Below are positions 54,375-63,241 of a DNA stretch of 64,000 nucleotides, piece by piece. The notes below the pieces were generated by a model. It was not told the DNA's origin. It worked only from the letters and a program-made list of their open reading frames with translations, and did not search any database. The translations under genes were made by a program, and so were the position numbers. The number at the start of each line of letters is the position of its first letter. Within the stretch, counting starts at the first letter, position 1. This DNA comes from Mesorhizobium sp. WSM2240 (GTDB lineage: Bacteria; Pseudomonadota; Alphaproteobacteria; Rhizobiales; Rhizobiaceae): NCBI RefSeq assembly GCF_040438645.1, contig NZ_CP159253.1, positions 4,454,501-4,518,500 on the forward strand, written 5' to 3'.

Positions 54375-55487
54375 TCAGCTTTTCAGGAATTCAGCGAGTG
54401 CGGCGACCACGCCGCGATTGGCCTCTTCGGTGCCGATGGTCATGCGCAGCGCATTCGGGAAGCCGTAGGCTGCCACCCTGCGCAAGATATAGCCGCGCGC
54501 GGTCAGATAATCGTCGGCGGCCGCTGCCGAATGCTTCTCGTCCGCCGGGAAGTGGATCAGGACGAAATTGCCGACGCTGGGCGTGACGCGCAGGCCGAGC
54601 TTCGGCAGTTCCTGGCTCAGCCAGCCGAGCCATTTTTCATTGTGCGCGACAGTGCGCTCGACATGGGCGCGGTCGCGCATCGCGGCTGCGCCGGCTTCGA
54701 TCGCCACCGCATTGACGTTGAACGGCCCGCGCATGCGGTTCAGCGCATCGACGATATGGGCCGGCGCATAGGCCCAGCCGACGCGTACGCCGCCGAGGCC
54801 GTGGATCTTCGAGAAGGTGCGGGTCATCACCACGTTCTGCGACGACGAGACCAGTTCGATGCCGGATTCATAATCGTTGCGGCGGACATATTCGGCATAG
54901 GCCGCATCGAGCACCAGGAGCACATGCTTCGGCAGGCCGGCATGCAGCCGGCGGACTCCCTCGAAAGGAATGTAGGTGCCGGTCGGATTGTTGGGGTTGG
55001 CGAGGAAGACGATCTTGGTCCTCGGCGTCACCGCGGCCAGGATCGCATCGACATCGGCGGTCTCGTTCGTTTCCTTGGCGACGACAGGGACGGCGCCGGC
55101 GGCCTGTATGTAGATGCGATAGACCAGGAAGCCGTGCTCGGTGAACACGCCCTCGTCGCCGGGCTGGAGGTAACTCTGGGCGAGCAGGCCGATGATCTCG
55201 TCCGACCCGTTGGAGCAGACGATGTTCGCCGGGTTCAGCCCATGCGCCTCGGCGATCGCCTCGCGCAGCTTGGTGGCGGAGCCGTCCGGATAGAATTCGA
55301 GCTGGCCGGCTACCTCGCGCGCCGCCTCGATCGCTGCAGGCGAGGCGCCGAGCGGGTTTTCGTTCGACGACAGCTTGTGGACCTTGGCGACGCCCGCGGG
55401 CGCGGTGCTCTTGCCCGGCACATAGGCGGCGATGTCCATGACGCCTGGCTTGGGCTGCGGGCGGCTTTGATCGATCGGCTGCGTCAT
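54375..55487 (-). CDS. hisC: Histidinol-phosphate aminotransferase
   Basis: This 370-residue PLP aminotransferase has [16 protein letters not shown] at its start, [14 protein letters not shown], the cofactor-binding LDAAYAEYV and the PLP-lysine block [15 protein letters not shown]. It converts imidazole acetol phosphate to histidinol phosphate and, in the hisC-tyrC arrangement, may also transaminate aromatic oxo acids. The ATG at 55487 is chosen; the open frame extends 83 codons upstream, through the metA riboswitch on the other strand, without family character. Confidence 0.92.
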   Translation of the reverse strand: MTQPIDQSRPQPKPGVMDIAAYVPGKSTAPAGVAKVHKLSSNENPLGASPAAIEAAREVAGQLEFYPDGSATKLREAIAEAHGLNPANIVCSNGSDEIIGLLAQSYLQPGDEGVFTEHGFLVYRIYIQAAGAVPVVAKETNETADVDAILAAVTPRTKIVFLANPNNPTGTYIPFEGVRRLHAGLPKHVLLVLDAAYAEYVRRNDYESGIELVSSSQNVVMTRTFSKIHGLGGVRVGWAYAPAHIVDALNRMRGPFNVNAVAIEAGAAAMRDRAHVERTVAHNEKWLGWLSQELPKLGLRVTPSVGNFVLIHFPADEKHSAAAADDYLTARGYILRRVAAYGFPNALRMTIGTEEANRGVVAALAEFLKS

Positions 55488-55608
55488 GGCTAAAAGTCCG
55501 GTTTTGGGGAGCCGCGAAGGCCGCACGGAGATACAAGCCGAGGCACGGATTGTCGAGAAAAAGCTTGGCCAGTTGACGCCGGCCGAGTGTGGATTTACAA
55601 GCGGGCCC

Positions 55609-55660
55609 TCGTGGTGATTTGGCCGGTCGGCTTGCAGCCACGTTAAACAACTTGCTAAAG
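55609..55660 (+). promoter_or_regulatory. SAM-II riboswitch
   Basis: TCGTGGTGATTTGG, then CTTGCAGCCACGTTAAACAA and CTTGCTAAAG match the conserved core of the SAM-II (metA) aptamer element by element. GTGGT pairs with GCCAC to form P1, and the GCTAAA tail forms the pseudoknot. It lies 65 bp upstream of metA. SAM binding would lower metA expression. A terminator hairpin follows at 55680. Confidence 0.95.
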
Positions 55661-55679
55661 GGCCGCGAAACAAGTCCGG

Positions 55680-55709
55680 AACCGGCCGCGATTTCGCAGC
55701 CGGTTTTTT
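55680..55709 (+). terminator. Riboswitch-linked terminator hairpin ahead of metA
   Basis: AACCGGC (55680-55686) and GCCGGTT (55699-55705) form a 7-bp stem with a 12-nt loop, ending in a six-base T-run (55704-55709). It lies between the SAM-II aptamer and the metA ribosome-binding site (GGAG), so it probably serves as the off-state terminator. Confidence 0.75.
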
Positions 55710-55725
55710 GTTTGGAGCTTGTACC

Positions 55726-56664
55726 ATGCCGATCAAAATTCACGATCAGCTTCCCGCTCACGAAGTACTCGTCCGCGAAGGCGTATCCGTCATGGACGAG
55801 CGGACGGCACGGCGTCAGGATATCCGCCCGCTGCAGATCGGGCTCCTGAACCTTATGCCCAACAAGATCCGCACGGAGACTCAGTTTGCACGGCTGATCG
55901 GCGCCTCGCCCCTGCAGGTTGAACTGACGCTGGTGCGAATCGGCAATCACAGGCCCAAGAACACGCCCGAGGATCACCTCATTACCTTCTACCAGACCTG
56001 GGAAGAGGTGGCGGAGCGCAAGTTTGACGGCTTCATCGTCACCGGCGCGCCCGTGGAGCTATTGCCCTTCGAGGAGGTCTCCTATTGGGAGGAACTGACG
56101 CGCATCTTCGATTGGACGACCTCTCACGTCCATTCCTCCTTCTTCATCTGCTGGGGCGCGATGGCCGCCGCGCGGCATTTCCACGGCGTTGCGAAACACA
56201 CGCTTGAGAAAAAAGCCTTCGGCGTCTTCCGTCACCGCAACCACGCTCCCGCCTCGCCTTATCTTGCCGGCTTCTCGGACGACTTCGCCATTCCCGTCTC
56301 GCGCTGGACGGAGGTGCGCGCCGCCGACATTCCCACCGGCTCTGGCCTCGAAATGCTCATGGAATCGGACGAAACCGGGCCCTGTCTGCTCGCCGAAACG
56401 ACCGGCAACCGGCTTTATATGTTCAACCACATCGAATACGATTCGACTTCGCTCAAGGAAGAATATGACCGCGATGTAGCCGCCGGGGTGTCGATCGAAG
56501 TGCCGCACGAATACTTCCCCGACGACGATCCGGCCCGCCCGCCGCTTAACCGCTGGCGTTCGCACGCCCATCTGCTCTTCGGCAACTGGATCAACCAGGT
56601 CTATCAGACCACGCCATACGAGATCGAGAAGATCGGCGAAGCCCCGCAACTCGTCATGCCGTGA
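55726..56664 (+). CDS. metA: Homoserine O-acyltransferase, MetA family (Glu111, probably acetyl)
   Basis: This 312-residue enzyme activates homoserine for methionine synthesis. The catalytic Cys142 is in [14 protein letters not shown], with His235 and Glu237 in FNHIEYD. Residue 111 is Glu in [13 protein letters not shown], whereas the succinyl-specific E. coli enzyme has Gly there. Work on Bacillus cereus MetA tied Glu at this position to acetyl-CoA use, so the product is probably O-acetylhomoserine despite the usual succinyltransferase label. It is controlled by the SAM-II riboswitch upstream. GGAG precedes the ATG. Confidence 0.94.
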   Translation: MPIKIHDQLPAHEVLVREGVSVMDERTARRQDIRPLQIGLLNLMPNKIRTETQFARLIGASPLQVELTLVRIGNHRPKNTPEDHLITFYQTWEEVAERKFDGFIVTGAPVELLPFEEVSYWEELTRIFDWTTSHVHSSFFICWGAMAAARHFHGVAKHTLEKKAFGVFRHRNHAPASPYLAGFSDDFAIPVSRWTEVRAADIPTGSGLEMLMESDETGPCLLAETTGNRLYMFNHIEYDSTSLKEEYDRDVAAGVSIEVPHEYFPDDDPARPPLNRWRSHAHLLFGNWINQVYQTTPYEIEKIGEAPQLVMP

Positions 56665-56713
56665 ACCGTCTCCTGGCCGCCCTGGACTCTAACGACCAGA
56701 AGATCGGCTTCAA

Positions 56714-56764
56714 ATGCCGTGGTGGTTCTGGAACTTCTTCGGCCAGCAGGCGGTTTTTTGCTGA
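56714..56764 (+). other. Short aromatic-rich reading frame with hairpins, possible leader peptide
   Basis: An ATG-started 16-codon frame encodes MPWWFWNFFGQQAVFC, with six aromatic residues of 16. Just downstream, GGCGGCA (56765-56771) can pair with TGCCGCC (56792-56798), while GCCGC (56793-56797) can instead pair with GCGGC (56801-56805), and a T-rich tract starts at 56815. Mutually exclusive hairpins after an aromatic-rich peptide recall amino-acid attenuators. However, the ribosome site is weak and the next gene is not an amino-acid gene, so this is speculative. Confidence 0.25.
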
Positions 56765-56918
56765 GGCGGCAGGCACTCGCTCCCCTCGTATTGCCGCCAA
56801 GCGGCGCGCGTCAGTTTTTCTTTTGCATATCTCGGACCATGCAATCGAACGCTTTTACAGGCGCGGATTGCACGCGTAAGAGTTGTTCTCCAACAATACC
56901 AAAAAGCATGGGGAACTG

Positions 56919-57254
56919 ATGAGAAACGGGGCTTGGGCAATTCTTGTCGCGATGATTGCGATAGCCGGCTGTGCGACAGCCGGGCAACAGGATGCAAACG
57001 ACCAGAAACTACTGAAAGATCCGGCCGCACGCCAGCAGGCGTTGAACAAGTGCATCTCGATCGTGAAGTGGTGGGATCCGCAGGTTAAGCATGAGGTTGC
57101 CGAGTTCATGCGGATTTCGACCGACAAGGTGCCGCCTGTTTTCTGTCAACGCATGATGGCAGGCGTTATGAGCGGCCGTATCACCAGCAAGGATATGGTA
57201 GCGTTGCGCACAGGCAGCGCGACCAACTTCTTCAAGATCATCAAGGGAGGCTGA
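56919..57254 (+). CDS. Small putative lipoprotein, unknown function
   Basis: This 111-residue protein has a lipoprotein signal (GAWAILVAMIAIAGC, with lipobox IAGC and Cys near residue 17). A helical mature part includes ALNKCISIVKWWDPQVKHEVAEF, VPPVFCQRMMAGVMSGRI and a basic end. Two further cysteines might form a disulfide. GGGGAACTG precedes ATG 56919; an upstream start adds 12 polar residues before the signal peptide and is less likely. I do not recognise a family. Confidence 0.75.
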   Translation: MRNGAWAILVAMIAIAGCATAGQQDANDQKLLKDPAARQQALNKCISIVKWWDPQVKHEVAEFMRISTDKVPPVFCQRMMAGVMSGRITSKDMVALRTGSATNFFKIIKGG

Positions 57255-57294
57255 CGGCGGCACCCTTCCGGGAAGCTGCGACAGCCGCCGAATC

Positions 57295-58092
57295 CTACCT
57301 GTCCAGTTCCGGATAAAACCGGTCCGAAAGCCGCTGCCTTTCGCGTTCGCCGACGAGGCAATCGACCGGCGCGCCCGCCTGCGCCGGAAGGACCCGCGGA
57401 TCGGGCGAGGCTCCGCTGACTTCCAGGATGAGCTTTCGCCGGATGGCTGTCGCGAACTCCGAGATCGAGCGGATCGGCAGCACAAAGGAGCCGGGGCCGC
57501 CGGTAACGCACTCGGCGTAGTAGCGGTCGATCGCCGGGAAGATCGGCGACGGCCGGATCAGGATCGGCAGGCCGTTGACGACGATGTTGCGGCGGAGCGC
57601 CGCGTCGCGCGCCTGCATGACCGGGCCGCCGAAATTATTGGGACCGTCGCCGGAGACATCGATGACGCGGCGCGCGCCGTCGAAACCGTTCGTCTCGATC
57701 GAAGACGCGCCAAAGTCCAACGCCGCCGAGATCGACGTGCCCCGGAACACGTCGGCCGGCAGGCTTTCCACGCTGTCGGCAAAGGCTCGCGCGCTGTCGG
57801 CGCCGTCGATCACCTGCCAGGGCACGATTGACTGCCGGCGAACCGTCCCCGCCCATTCGAAATAGCTGAGCGCGATGCGGCTATTCGGGCCAGAAAGGAC
57901 GGCCCGGATGAAGCCGGGATGGCGGAGCGCCGCTGCATAGCCGGCGCGCTGGATGGCGAACTCTTCCGGGTCCATCGATTCGGACACGTCGACCGCCAGC
58001 ACCAGTTCGACATCGACCGCAACGGCGTCGGCGTGGGCCGGGACCGGCCAATGGCATGCAAGCCAGAGAAGCAGGGGCAGTGCCGCTTTCAT
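57295..58092 (-). CDS. DUF1194-domain (von Willebrand factor A-like) protein
   Basis: This 265-residue exported protein has a Sec signal (residues 1-22, ending AHA), then a vWA-like domain with a metal-ion-dependent adhesion motif VDVSESMDPEEF (DxSxS) and the second metal loop VIDVSGDGPNNFGG. DUF1194 proteins are conserved in alphaproteobacteria, without a known function. It converges with the small lipoprotein gene and follows the methyltransferase gene on the same strand by 52 bp. Confidence 0.9.
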   Translation of the reverse strand: MKAALPLLLWLACHWPVPAHADAVAVDVELVLAVDVSESMDPEEFAIQRAGYAAALRHPGFIRAVLSGPNSRIALSYFEWAGTVRRQSIVPWQVIDGADSARAFADSVESLPADVFRGTSISAALDFGASSIETNGFDGARRVIDVSGDGPNNFGGPVMQARDAALRRNIVVNGLPILIRPSPIFPAIDRYYAECVTGGPGSFVLPIRSISEFATAIRRKLILEVSGASPDPRVLPAQAGAPVDCLVGERERQRLSDRFYPELDR

Positions 58093-58144
58093 GTCGGGAA
58101 CGATAGATCGCCCCGGCCGCCATGCACAGCCCGGCCACGGCCCG

Positions 58145-58894
58145 TCAGACCTCGGGCGGCATCCTGGCGGTCTGTGCGCCCTGCGGTGTAAGCACCGGCA
58201 CGAAGACGCGGCGGGAGGCGCGCTTTGCGACGGGTAGGCCCTGATAGAGCCGCTTCTGCGCCTCGACAATGACGACGCCGGAAAAAATCGGCCAGCAGCG
58301 CCGGCCGGCGCGCTCGAGGATGCTGTGGAAGCGCAGCATCCAGCGCCGTTTCGAAGGCGGAAAGAGCAGCGCTTCCGACCACGCCGACGGGGTGAAATTC
58401 GCCTCGCGAAGCAGCGCGTTAAGCTGGGCGCGCGAAAACGGCCTGCCGGTGCCGAAGGGCGTGTGCTCGAAGCGCGCCCAGATGCCGCGGCGGTTCGGCG
58501 CCACGATGACAACGCGGCCCGCCGGCGCCAGCACGCGCCAGATCTCCTTCAAGGTCTCGCGCGGATTTTCGGCGTGTTCGAGCGAATGGACCAGCAGCAT
58601 GCGGTCGACGGAGGAATCAACCAGCGGCAGTTCCTCGTCGAATACCAGCGCCGTCGCGGAAGGCCCATTGGCGGGCCAGAAAACCGCCCCCTGCGTCGCC
58701 GGCATGAAGGCGAAGACCCGCTCGGCATCTGCGCCGAAACGGTCGAGCCAGGGCAGCGCGTAGCCGAGCCCCACCAGCCGCTCATCGGGAAGGCTGGCCC
58801 AAATCGAGGCAAGCGCCATAGCGATCGACCGCTCGGCGATGCGGCCGAGCGTGGTGGCGTAGAAGGAGCGCAGATCGACGATGTCCGAATTCAT
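58145..58894 (-). CDS. Class I SAM-dependent methyltransferase
   Basis: This 249-residue protein has a methyltransferase-11-like core: LPLVDSSVDRMLLVHSLEHAENPRETLKEIWRVLAPAGRVVIVAPN is the classical motif II-III region. The N-terminal SAM loop is degenerate (LGYALPWLDRF instead of DxGxGxG). The C-terminal region with RFHSILERAGRRCWPIFSGVVIVEA is typical of the rhizobial family that neighbours gloB. Substrate unknown. ATG 58894 is preferred to one 20 codons upstream. It is divergent from the gloB-type gene. Confidence 0.88.
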   Translation of the reverse strand: MNSDIVDLRSFYATTLGRIAERSIAMALASIWASLPDERLVGLGYALPWLDRFGADAERVFAFMPATQGAVFWPANGPSATALVFDEELPLVDSSVDRMLLVHSLEHAENPRETLKEIWRVLAPAGRVVIVAPNRRGIWARFEHTPFGTGRPFSRAQLNALLREANFTPSAWSEALLFPPSKRRWMLRFHSILERAGRRCWPIFSGVVIVEAQKRLYQGLPVAKRASRRVFVPVLTPQGAQTARMPPEV

Positions 58895-58998
58895 GTGCGC
58901 GACGGTATCCGCGATGTCCGCCGAGTTCAACAAAGGCCGCGACAGGGGTGACACGGGCCGGCGAGCGCCCTATCGTCCCCGCAAAAATGGAGGCAAGA

Positions 58999-59766
58999 AT
59001 GCCGTTGCAGATCGACCAGTTCATGTGCCGGAGCGACAATTTCGGCGTGCTCGTGCATGATGAGACGACCGGGGAGACGGCGCTGATCGACGCGCCGGAA
59101 GAGCGTCCGATCCTTGCCGCTGTCGAGCGCACCGGCTGGACGCCGACGGTGATCCTCACGACGCACCACCATGGCGACCATGTCGAGGCCAATCTGGCGT
59201 TGAAGCAGCGGTTCGGCCTGCGCATCATCGGCCCGGAGGCGGAGGCCACGAAAATTCCCGGCATCGACGACACGGTCGAGGATGGTTCGGTCATCCCGTT
59301 CGGCGGAGAGGAGATCCGCGTGATTTCCACGCCGGGCCATACAGTAGGCCACGTCTCCTATTATTTTCCCAAGTCGAAGGTGGCGTTCACCGCTGACACC
59401 CTGTTTGCGCTAGGCTGCGGCCGGCTGTTCGAGGCGAAGGCGCCGGTGATGCTGCAATCGCTGAAGAAACTCGCCGCGCTGCCGCCCGAAACGACTGTCT
59501 ATTGCGGCCACGAATATACGCAGGCCAATGCCCGCTTCGCGCTTTCCGTCGATCCGACCAATTCGGCGCTGAGGGAACGCGCCGCAGAGATCGACCGGTT
59601 GCGCCTCGAAGGCAAGCCGACACTGCCAACGACGATCGGCGAGGAGCTCGCGACCAATCCGTTCCTGCGCTGGCACGATCCGGCGATCCGCCGCAACCTC
59701 GGCATGGAAACAGCGTCGGACGAGGACGTCTTCGCCGAAATCCGCAAGCGCAAGGACATCTTCTAG
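58999..59766 (+). CDS. gloB: Hydroxyacylglutathione hydrolase (glyoxalase II)
   Basis: This 255-residue metallo-beta-lactamase-fold enzyme has the binuclear metal motif THHHGDHVEAN, further ligands in STPGHTVGHVSYY and FTADTLFALGCGRLFE, and the glyoxalase II marker YCGHEYTQANARFA. It hydrolyses S-lactoylglutathione to lactate and glutathione. GGAGGCAAGA precedes ATG 58999. The methyltransferase gene is divergent and the cupin gene follows 5 bp later. Confidence 0.94.
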   Translation: MPLQIDQFMCRSDNFGVLVHDETTGETALIDAPEERPILAAVERTGWTPTVILTTHHHGDHVEANLALKQRFGLRIIGPEAEATKIPGIDDTVEDGSVIPFGGEEIRVISTPGHTVGHVSYYFPKSKVAFTADTLFALGCGRLFEAKAPVMLQSLKKLAALPPETTVYCGHEYTQANARFALSVDPTNSALRERAAEIDRLRLEGKPTLPTTIGEELATNPFLRWHDPAIRRNLGMETASDEDVFAEIRKRKDIF

Positions 59767-59771
59767 TGACA

Positions 59772-60206
59772 ATGTCCGCGGCCGAGATCATCGCGGCGCT
59801 AGGCATGAAGCGGCATCCCGAAGGCGGCTGGTATGCCGAGACTTTTCGCGACGGTCCCGGCCGGGGCCACTCGACGGCGATCTACTTCCTGCTTGAGAAG
59901 GGCGATATCTCGGCCTGGCACCGGGTGAAGGACGCGGCCGAGGTCTGGCATTTCTATGCCGGCGCTGCGATCGAGCTGACGGTTCACGAGGAGAGCGGCG
60001 GCATTTCGAGCCATCGGCTCGGGCCGGATATTCTCGGCGGCGAGCGGCCGCAGCATGTCGTGCCGGCGGGATGGTGGCAGACGGCGAAAAGCCTCGGCGA
60101 GTGGACACTGGTCGGCTGCACAGTCGCGCCCGGCTTCGAATTCGCTCAGTTCGAACTGGCGGAGCCGGGCTGGGAGCCCGAGGGCGAGGCGAAGCCGAGC
60201 CGGTGA
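59772..60206 (+). CDS. Cupin-5 (DUF985) family protein
   Basis: This 144-residue protein is a single cupin barrel of the DUF985 type: HPEGGWYAETFRD, HSTAIYFLLEKGDISAWHRV and EVWHFYAGAAIEL, then HVVPAGWWQTA and LVGCTVAPGFEFAQFELA. The enzymatic role is unknown. A GTG six bases upstream (overlapping the gloB stop) is an alternative start. It is coupled to gloB. Confidence 0.88.
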   Translation: MSAAEIIAALGMKRHPEGGWYAETFRDGPGRGHSTAIYFLLEKGDISAWHRVKDAAEVWHFYAGAAIELTVHEESGGISSHRLGPDILGGERPQHVVPAGWWQTAKSLGEWTLVGCTVAPGFEFAQFELAEPGWEPEGEAKPSR

Positions 60207-60224
60207 AGCGGATAGTAATCTACA

Positions 60225-60890
60225 CTACAGCAGAAACTCCAGCGTGATCATAAGCTGCGCGGCGTAGTACAACGCCCAGACTGCATGGCGCATCCATTCG
60301 CGATGTTGGGAGATGGCGGCGACGAGAAACTTTTCGACGGCGAGCAGTCCGTCGGAAGCCATGAACAGCACCGCGCCCACGATGATCCAGACATTGTCCA
60401 GCGTCAGCGCTGAAACGCCCATGCCCAGGATCGCCACGGCATAGGCCGCGACCGGCAGGCGCAGATCCGGCCCGACCCGCTGCCACAGCATAATGAGCAT
60501 TGTTGCGGCGAACGCGGCCATGGCTGCGGCGAGAACCGCCCGCCATGGCTGCCAGAGCGGTTCAAGCCCGGCGCCCGCCAGCGAAAACAGCGCGATATAG
60601 ACGAGATGCGCGGCAAGAAAGCTGGCGAGGCCGCCGAGGAATGCCTTGTCGCCGTCGCGCGACAGGAAGGCGTCGCCGAGGGCGCTGAGCGCCAGCGCGG
60701 CCACAAGCAGGAGCGGCCCGCCGTGGATGAAGGCAAGCGCCGCCAGCAGCGCAACGGCAAGCGTCTTGGCGGCCGAGCGCAGCAACGTTTCGCGCGTATT
60801 CAGGATCAGCCCGTAAACGACCGCAGCGGCGAGCGAGAAGAGGAGCGTCGCGTTGGCCGTCGCCTCTATGCCGCCGGCAAACGGCATCAT
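60225..60890 (-). CDS. Lysoplasmalogenase-family (YhhN) membrane protein
   Basis: This 221-residue protein has seven to eight membrane segments and the YhhN/TMEM86 marks: ALALSALGDAFLSRDGDKAFLGGLASFLAAHLVYIALF and VGAVLFMASDGLLAVEKF. The conserved Asp residues in these segments form the proposed active site for vinyl ether hydrolysis. The start ATG overlaps the stop of the YddG-like exporter (TCA at 60887-60889), so the genes are coupled. A second ATG follows immediately. Confidence 0.85.
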   Translation of the reverse strand: MMPFAGGIEATANATLLFSLAAAVVYGLILNTRETLLRSAAKTLAVALLAALAFIHGGPLLLVAALALSALGDAFLSRDGDKAFLGGLASFLAAHLVYIALFSLAGAGLEPLWQPWRAVLAAAMAAFAATMLIMLWQRVGPDLRLPVAAYAVAILGMGVSALTLDNVWIIVGAVLFMASDGLLAVEKFLVAAISQHREWMRHAVWALYYAAQLMITLEFLL

Positions 60891-61780
60891 GCTTCGGCCC
60901 GGCGCGCCGTTGCCGAGCCCTTGCCGAACAGCAGCGACTTCGCCGCCAGCACCGCGCCAGAGGTGATCAGCAGGCAGGCGGCGATGATGCTGAGCGTCGG
61001 CTCGGCGAAGCCGGCCACGATCAGCACCAGCGTCGAGAGCAGGGGCGCGGCGTAGCTGGCAGCGCCAAGAACCTGGATGTTGCCGCGCTTGACGCCATAG
61101 TCCCAGGCGTAGAAGGCCGCCCCTACCGGCATCAGCCCGAGGCCGAGCACCGCCAGCCACTGCGAAACGCCCGACGGCAGCACGGTTTCCTCCAGCGCGA
61201 AATGGCAGACCAGAGACAGGGCCGACGTCACGGCGCAGAACCATGTGACGATGCTGGTCGGGACGGCGGCAAAGCGGCGCGACAGAAGCGAATAGCCGGA
61301 CCAGAGGAAGGCGCATGCCCCCGCCATGGCATAGCCGAACAGATATCGGCTCTCGAAGGCGAGCCCGCCGCCCTTGGTGACGATCATGAAGGTGCCGGCA
61401 AGGCCAAGCAGCGCGCCGGCGATATGGTTCCAGCGCAGCCGCTCGCCCGGCATCAGCGCCGAGCCGAGCACGATCAGCAGCGGCCACAGATAGGCGATCA
61501 GGCTGGCCTCGACCGCCGGCGCGTTGCGCAGCGCCGTGAAATAGAAGAAGTGGTAGCCGAACAGGCCGCCAATGCCGATGATCCACACCTGCGGCGGGAT
61601 TTTTTCACGCCGCGGCTGAGCCGGCATGAACAGGCGCGCGACGAGCCCGACCAGCGTGCCGATCGCGAATGTGATGGCAGAGAGCAGAAACGGCGGCACC
61701 GCGCCGGAGGCGTCGGTGAAGAGCGCCAGCGACGCCCACATGGCGACTGCCGAAAAGCCGATCAGTGTGGCGCGCCCCAT
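60887..61780 (-). CDS. Aromatic amino acid exporter, YddG-like DMT transporter
   Basis: This 297-residue inner-membrane protein has ten membrane helices in two EamA repeats. It has the YddG-like features GIGGLFGYHFFYFTALRNAP and GSALMPGERLRWNHIAGALLG, plus SRRFAAVPTSIVTWFCAVTS. YddG in enterobacteria exports aromatic amino acids; substrate range here is inferred. It lies 31 bp after the DUF3108 gene. Confidence 0.85.
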   Translation of the reverse strand: MGRATLIGFSAVAMWASLALFTDASGAVPPFLLSAITFAIGTLVGLVARLFMPAQPRREKIPPQVWIIGIGGLFGYHFFYFTALRNAPAVEASLIAYLWPLLIVLGSALMPGERLRWNHIAGALLGLAGTFMIVTKGGGLAFESRYLFGYAMAGACAFLWSGYSLLSRRFAAVPTSIVTWFCAVTSALSLVCHFALEETVLPSGVSQWLAVLGLGLMPVGAAFYAWDYGVKRGNIQVLGAASYAAPLLSTLVLIVAGFAEPTLSIIAACLLITSGAVLAAKSLLFGKGSATARRAEA

Positions 61781-61811
61781 GCTTCACATCCCTGGCGCGC
61801 GGCATTTCGCG

Positions 61812-62612
61812 CTATTTCGTGGCCTCGAACCTTCGCGCCTGGACGGTGATCGTGCCGATCTGGGTGCCGACCGTGGCGCGGACGGGGCCATATACCCCGG
61901 TCGTACCGAGCGGCGCAAACGTGATCGTCATGCGACTGCGGTTTTTCAGATAGTCCAGCGCCTTGCGACCCTTGCGGTAGCCTGCGACCGGATTGAAACG
62001 GACGTTGCAGGTGACCGTATTGCCTTCCCAGCCGTCGATCGCCATGGTGCCGGTCGATTGGTAGCTGAGCGTCAGGTCGAAGCGCAATTCGCCGTCATAG
62101 ATCTTGATCGTGCGCCCGCAGACTTCCGCCAGGCTGTCGGCGCGAACCAGCGTCGCCGAGAGCGGATCGGTGACCGTCCGCAAATGGGCGTTCGTGAGAG
62201 GCACCCAGTCCTTGCCGCGCTTTTTCAGCGGCGGCACGTTGTCGGTCCTGGTGACGGAGCCGCCCTTGAAGCGGATCGAGGTCATCTGCGACTTCTTGCC
62301 TTCAGTATAGTCGACGCGGAATGCCGTGGGCTGCGTCCTGTTGCCTGCGAAGCGGCCGGCAGCCGACACCGAGCCCTGCGTGTCATCGAAAAGCTGCGCC
62401 AGCCCAGCGGCCGAAGCCGTGCCTTTCACCGAGAAGGAGTTGCCTTCGAAGGTGCTGTTGAAGGTCGAATACGCGACGGGGATGCCGAGGAATGTCACGG
62501 AATACTCGCCGCTGAAGGATTGCAGCCCCTCTTTGCGCGGGGCGGGCACGGTCACCACCAGCGCGACCAGAAACGCCTGGAAAAGTCCCGCCATGGCGAT
62601 GTCCTTGTTCAC
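61812..62612 (-). CDS. DUF3108-domain protein
   Basis: This 266-residue protein has an N-terminal export signal (GLFQAFLVALVVTVPA) and a beta-rich DUF3108 domain: YSVTFLGIPVAYSTFNSTFEG, then YTEGKKSQMTSIRFKGG and VTCNVRFNPVAGYRKGRKALDYL. DUF3108 proteins are periplasmic with a lipocalin-like barrel and no known role. It is divergent from rpmB, a pairing conserved in rhizobia. Confidence 0.88.
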   Translation of the reverse strand: MNKDIAMAGLFQAFLVALVVTVPAPRKEGLQSFSGEYSVTFLGIPVAYSTFNSTFEGNSFSVKGTASAAGLAQLFDDTQGSVSAAGRFAGNRTQPTAFRVDYTEGKKSQMTSIRFKGGSVTRTDNVPPLKKRGKDWVPLTNAHLRTVTDPLSATLVRADSLAEVCGRTIKIYDGELRFDLTLSYQSTGTMAIDGWEGNTVTCNVRFNPVAGYRKGRKALDYLKNRSRMTITFAPLGTTGVYGPVRATVGTQIGTITVQARRFEATK

Positions 62613-62841
62613 GCGGACGGCATGGCCGCCCGCAAATATCCCTGTCGCCTTGGTTCAAGCGAGAAATTCCGGCATTAGTGTGGATGCCGGCGGCCGCCGC
62701 TCCCGCTCGGTTGCGGCTTGACGCCTGGCCGAAATGCCACTATGGAACGCCAACTTTTCCATGAGGCCGCTTGATGAGGCTGCGCGCCACCCGTCCTGGT
62801 GCGCTACGATCAATGGCCGTTCGAGACCTGAAGGTACTGAA

Positions 62842-63138
62842 ATGTCCCGCGCTTGTGAACTGACCGGCAAGGCCGTTATGTCCGGCAACAATGTGAGCCA
62901 CGCCAACAACAAGACGCGTCGCCGCTTCCTGCCCAATCTCCTCAACGTGACGCTGATCTCGGAGGCGCTGAACCAGAATGTGCGCCTGCGCATTTCGGCC
63001 AACGCACTGCGCACAGTCGAGCACCGCGGCGGCCTCGACGCTTTCCTGGCCAAGGCCGATGTCGCCGAGCTTTCACAGCGCGCGCGCCTGTTGAAGAAGC
63101 AGATCGCCAAGAAGGCCGCCGAACAGGCCGCCGCCTAA
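62842..63138 (+). CDS. rpmB: 50S ribosomal protein L28
   Basis: This 98-residue protein starts [27 protein letters not shown], the standard opening of alphaproteobacterial L28, continues [24 protein letters not shown] and ends in an Ala/Lys-rich tail. The start is ATG 62842. It stands alone and is divergent from the DUF3108 gene. Confidence 0.97.
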   Translation: MSRACELTGKAVMSGNNVSHANNKTRRRFLPNLLNVTLISEALNQNVRLRISANALRTVEHRGGLDAFLAKADVAELSQRARLLKKQIAKKAAEQAAA

Positions 63139-63147
63139 TTTCGCTTT

Positions 63148-63168
63148 CGGGCGGGGGACAACCGCCCG
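63148..63168 (+). other. GC-rich hairpin after rpmB
   Basis: CGGGCGG (63148-63154) and CCGCCCG (63162-63168) form a 7-bp stem with a 7-nt loop, 9 bp after the rpmB stop. No T-run follows, so it is either a weak terminator or an RNA-stabilising end. Confidence 0.5.
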
Positions 63169-63241
63169 GAGCTTGGTCCGTTCCGATAGCATCGAAATAG
63201 GCCAGGCTTCGCTTCACGGAGCGCCGTCTTTCAAGACCGCT

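Noticed and set aside
53448..55493. 681-codon plus-strand frame
   Set aside because: It is antisense to both tyrC and hisC, which have intact catalytic motifs.
60891..61586. Upstream extension of the YhhN gene
   Set aside because: It lies in another frame of the YddG-like gene. The family start is at the ATG overlapping that gene's stop.
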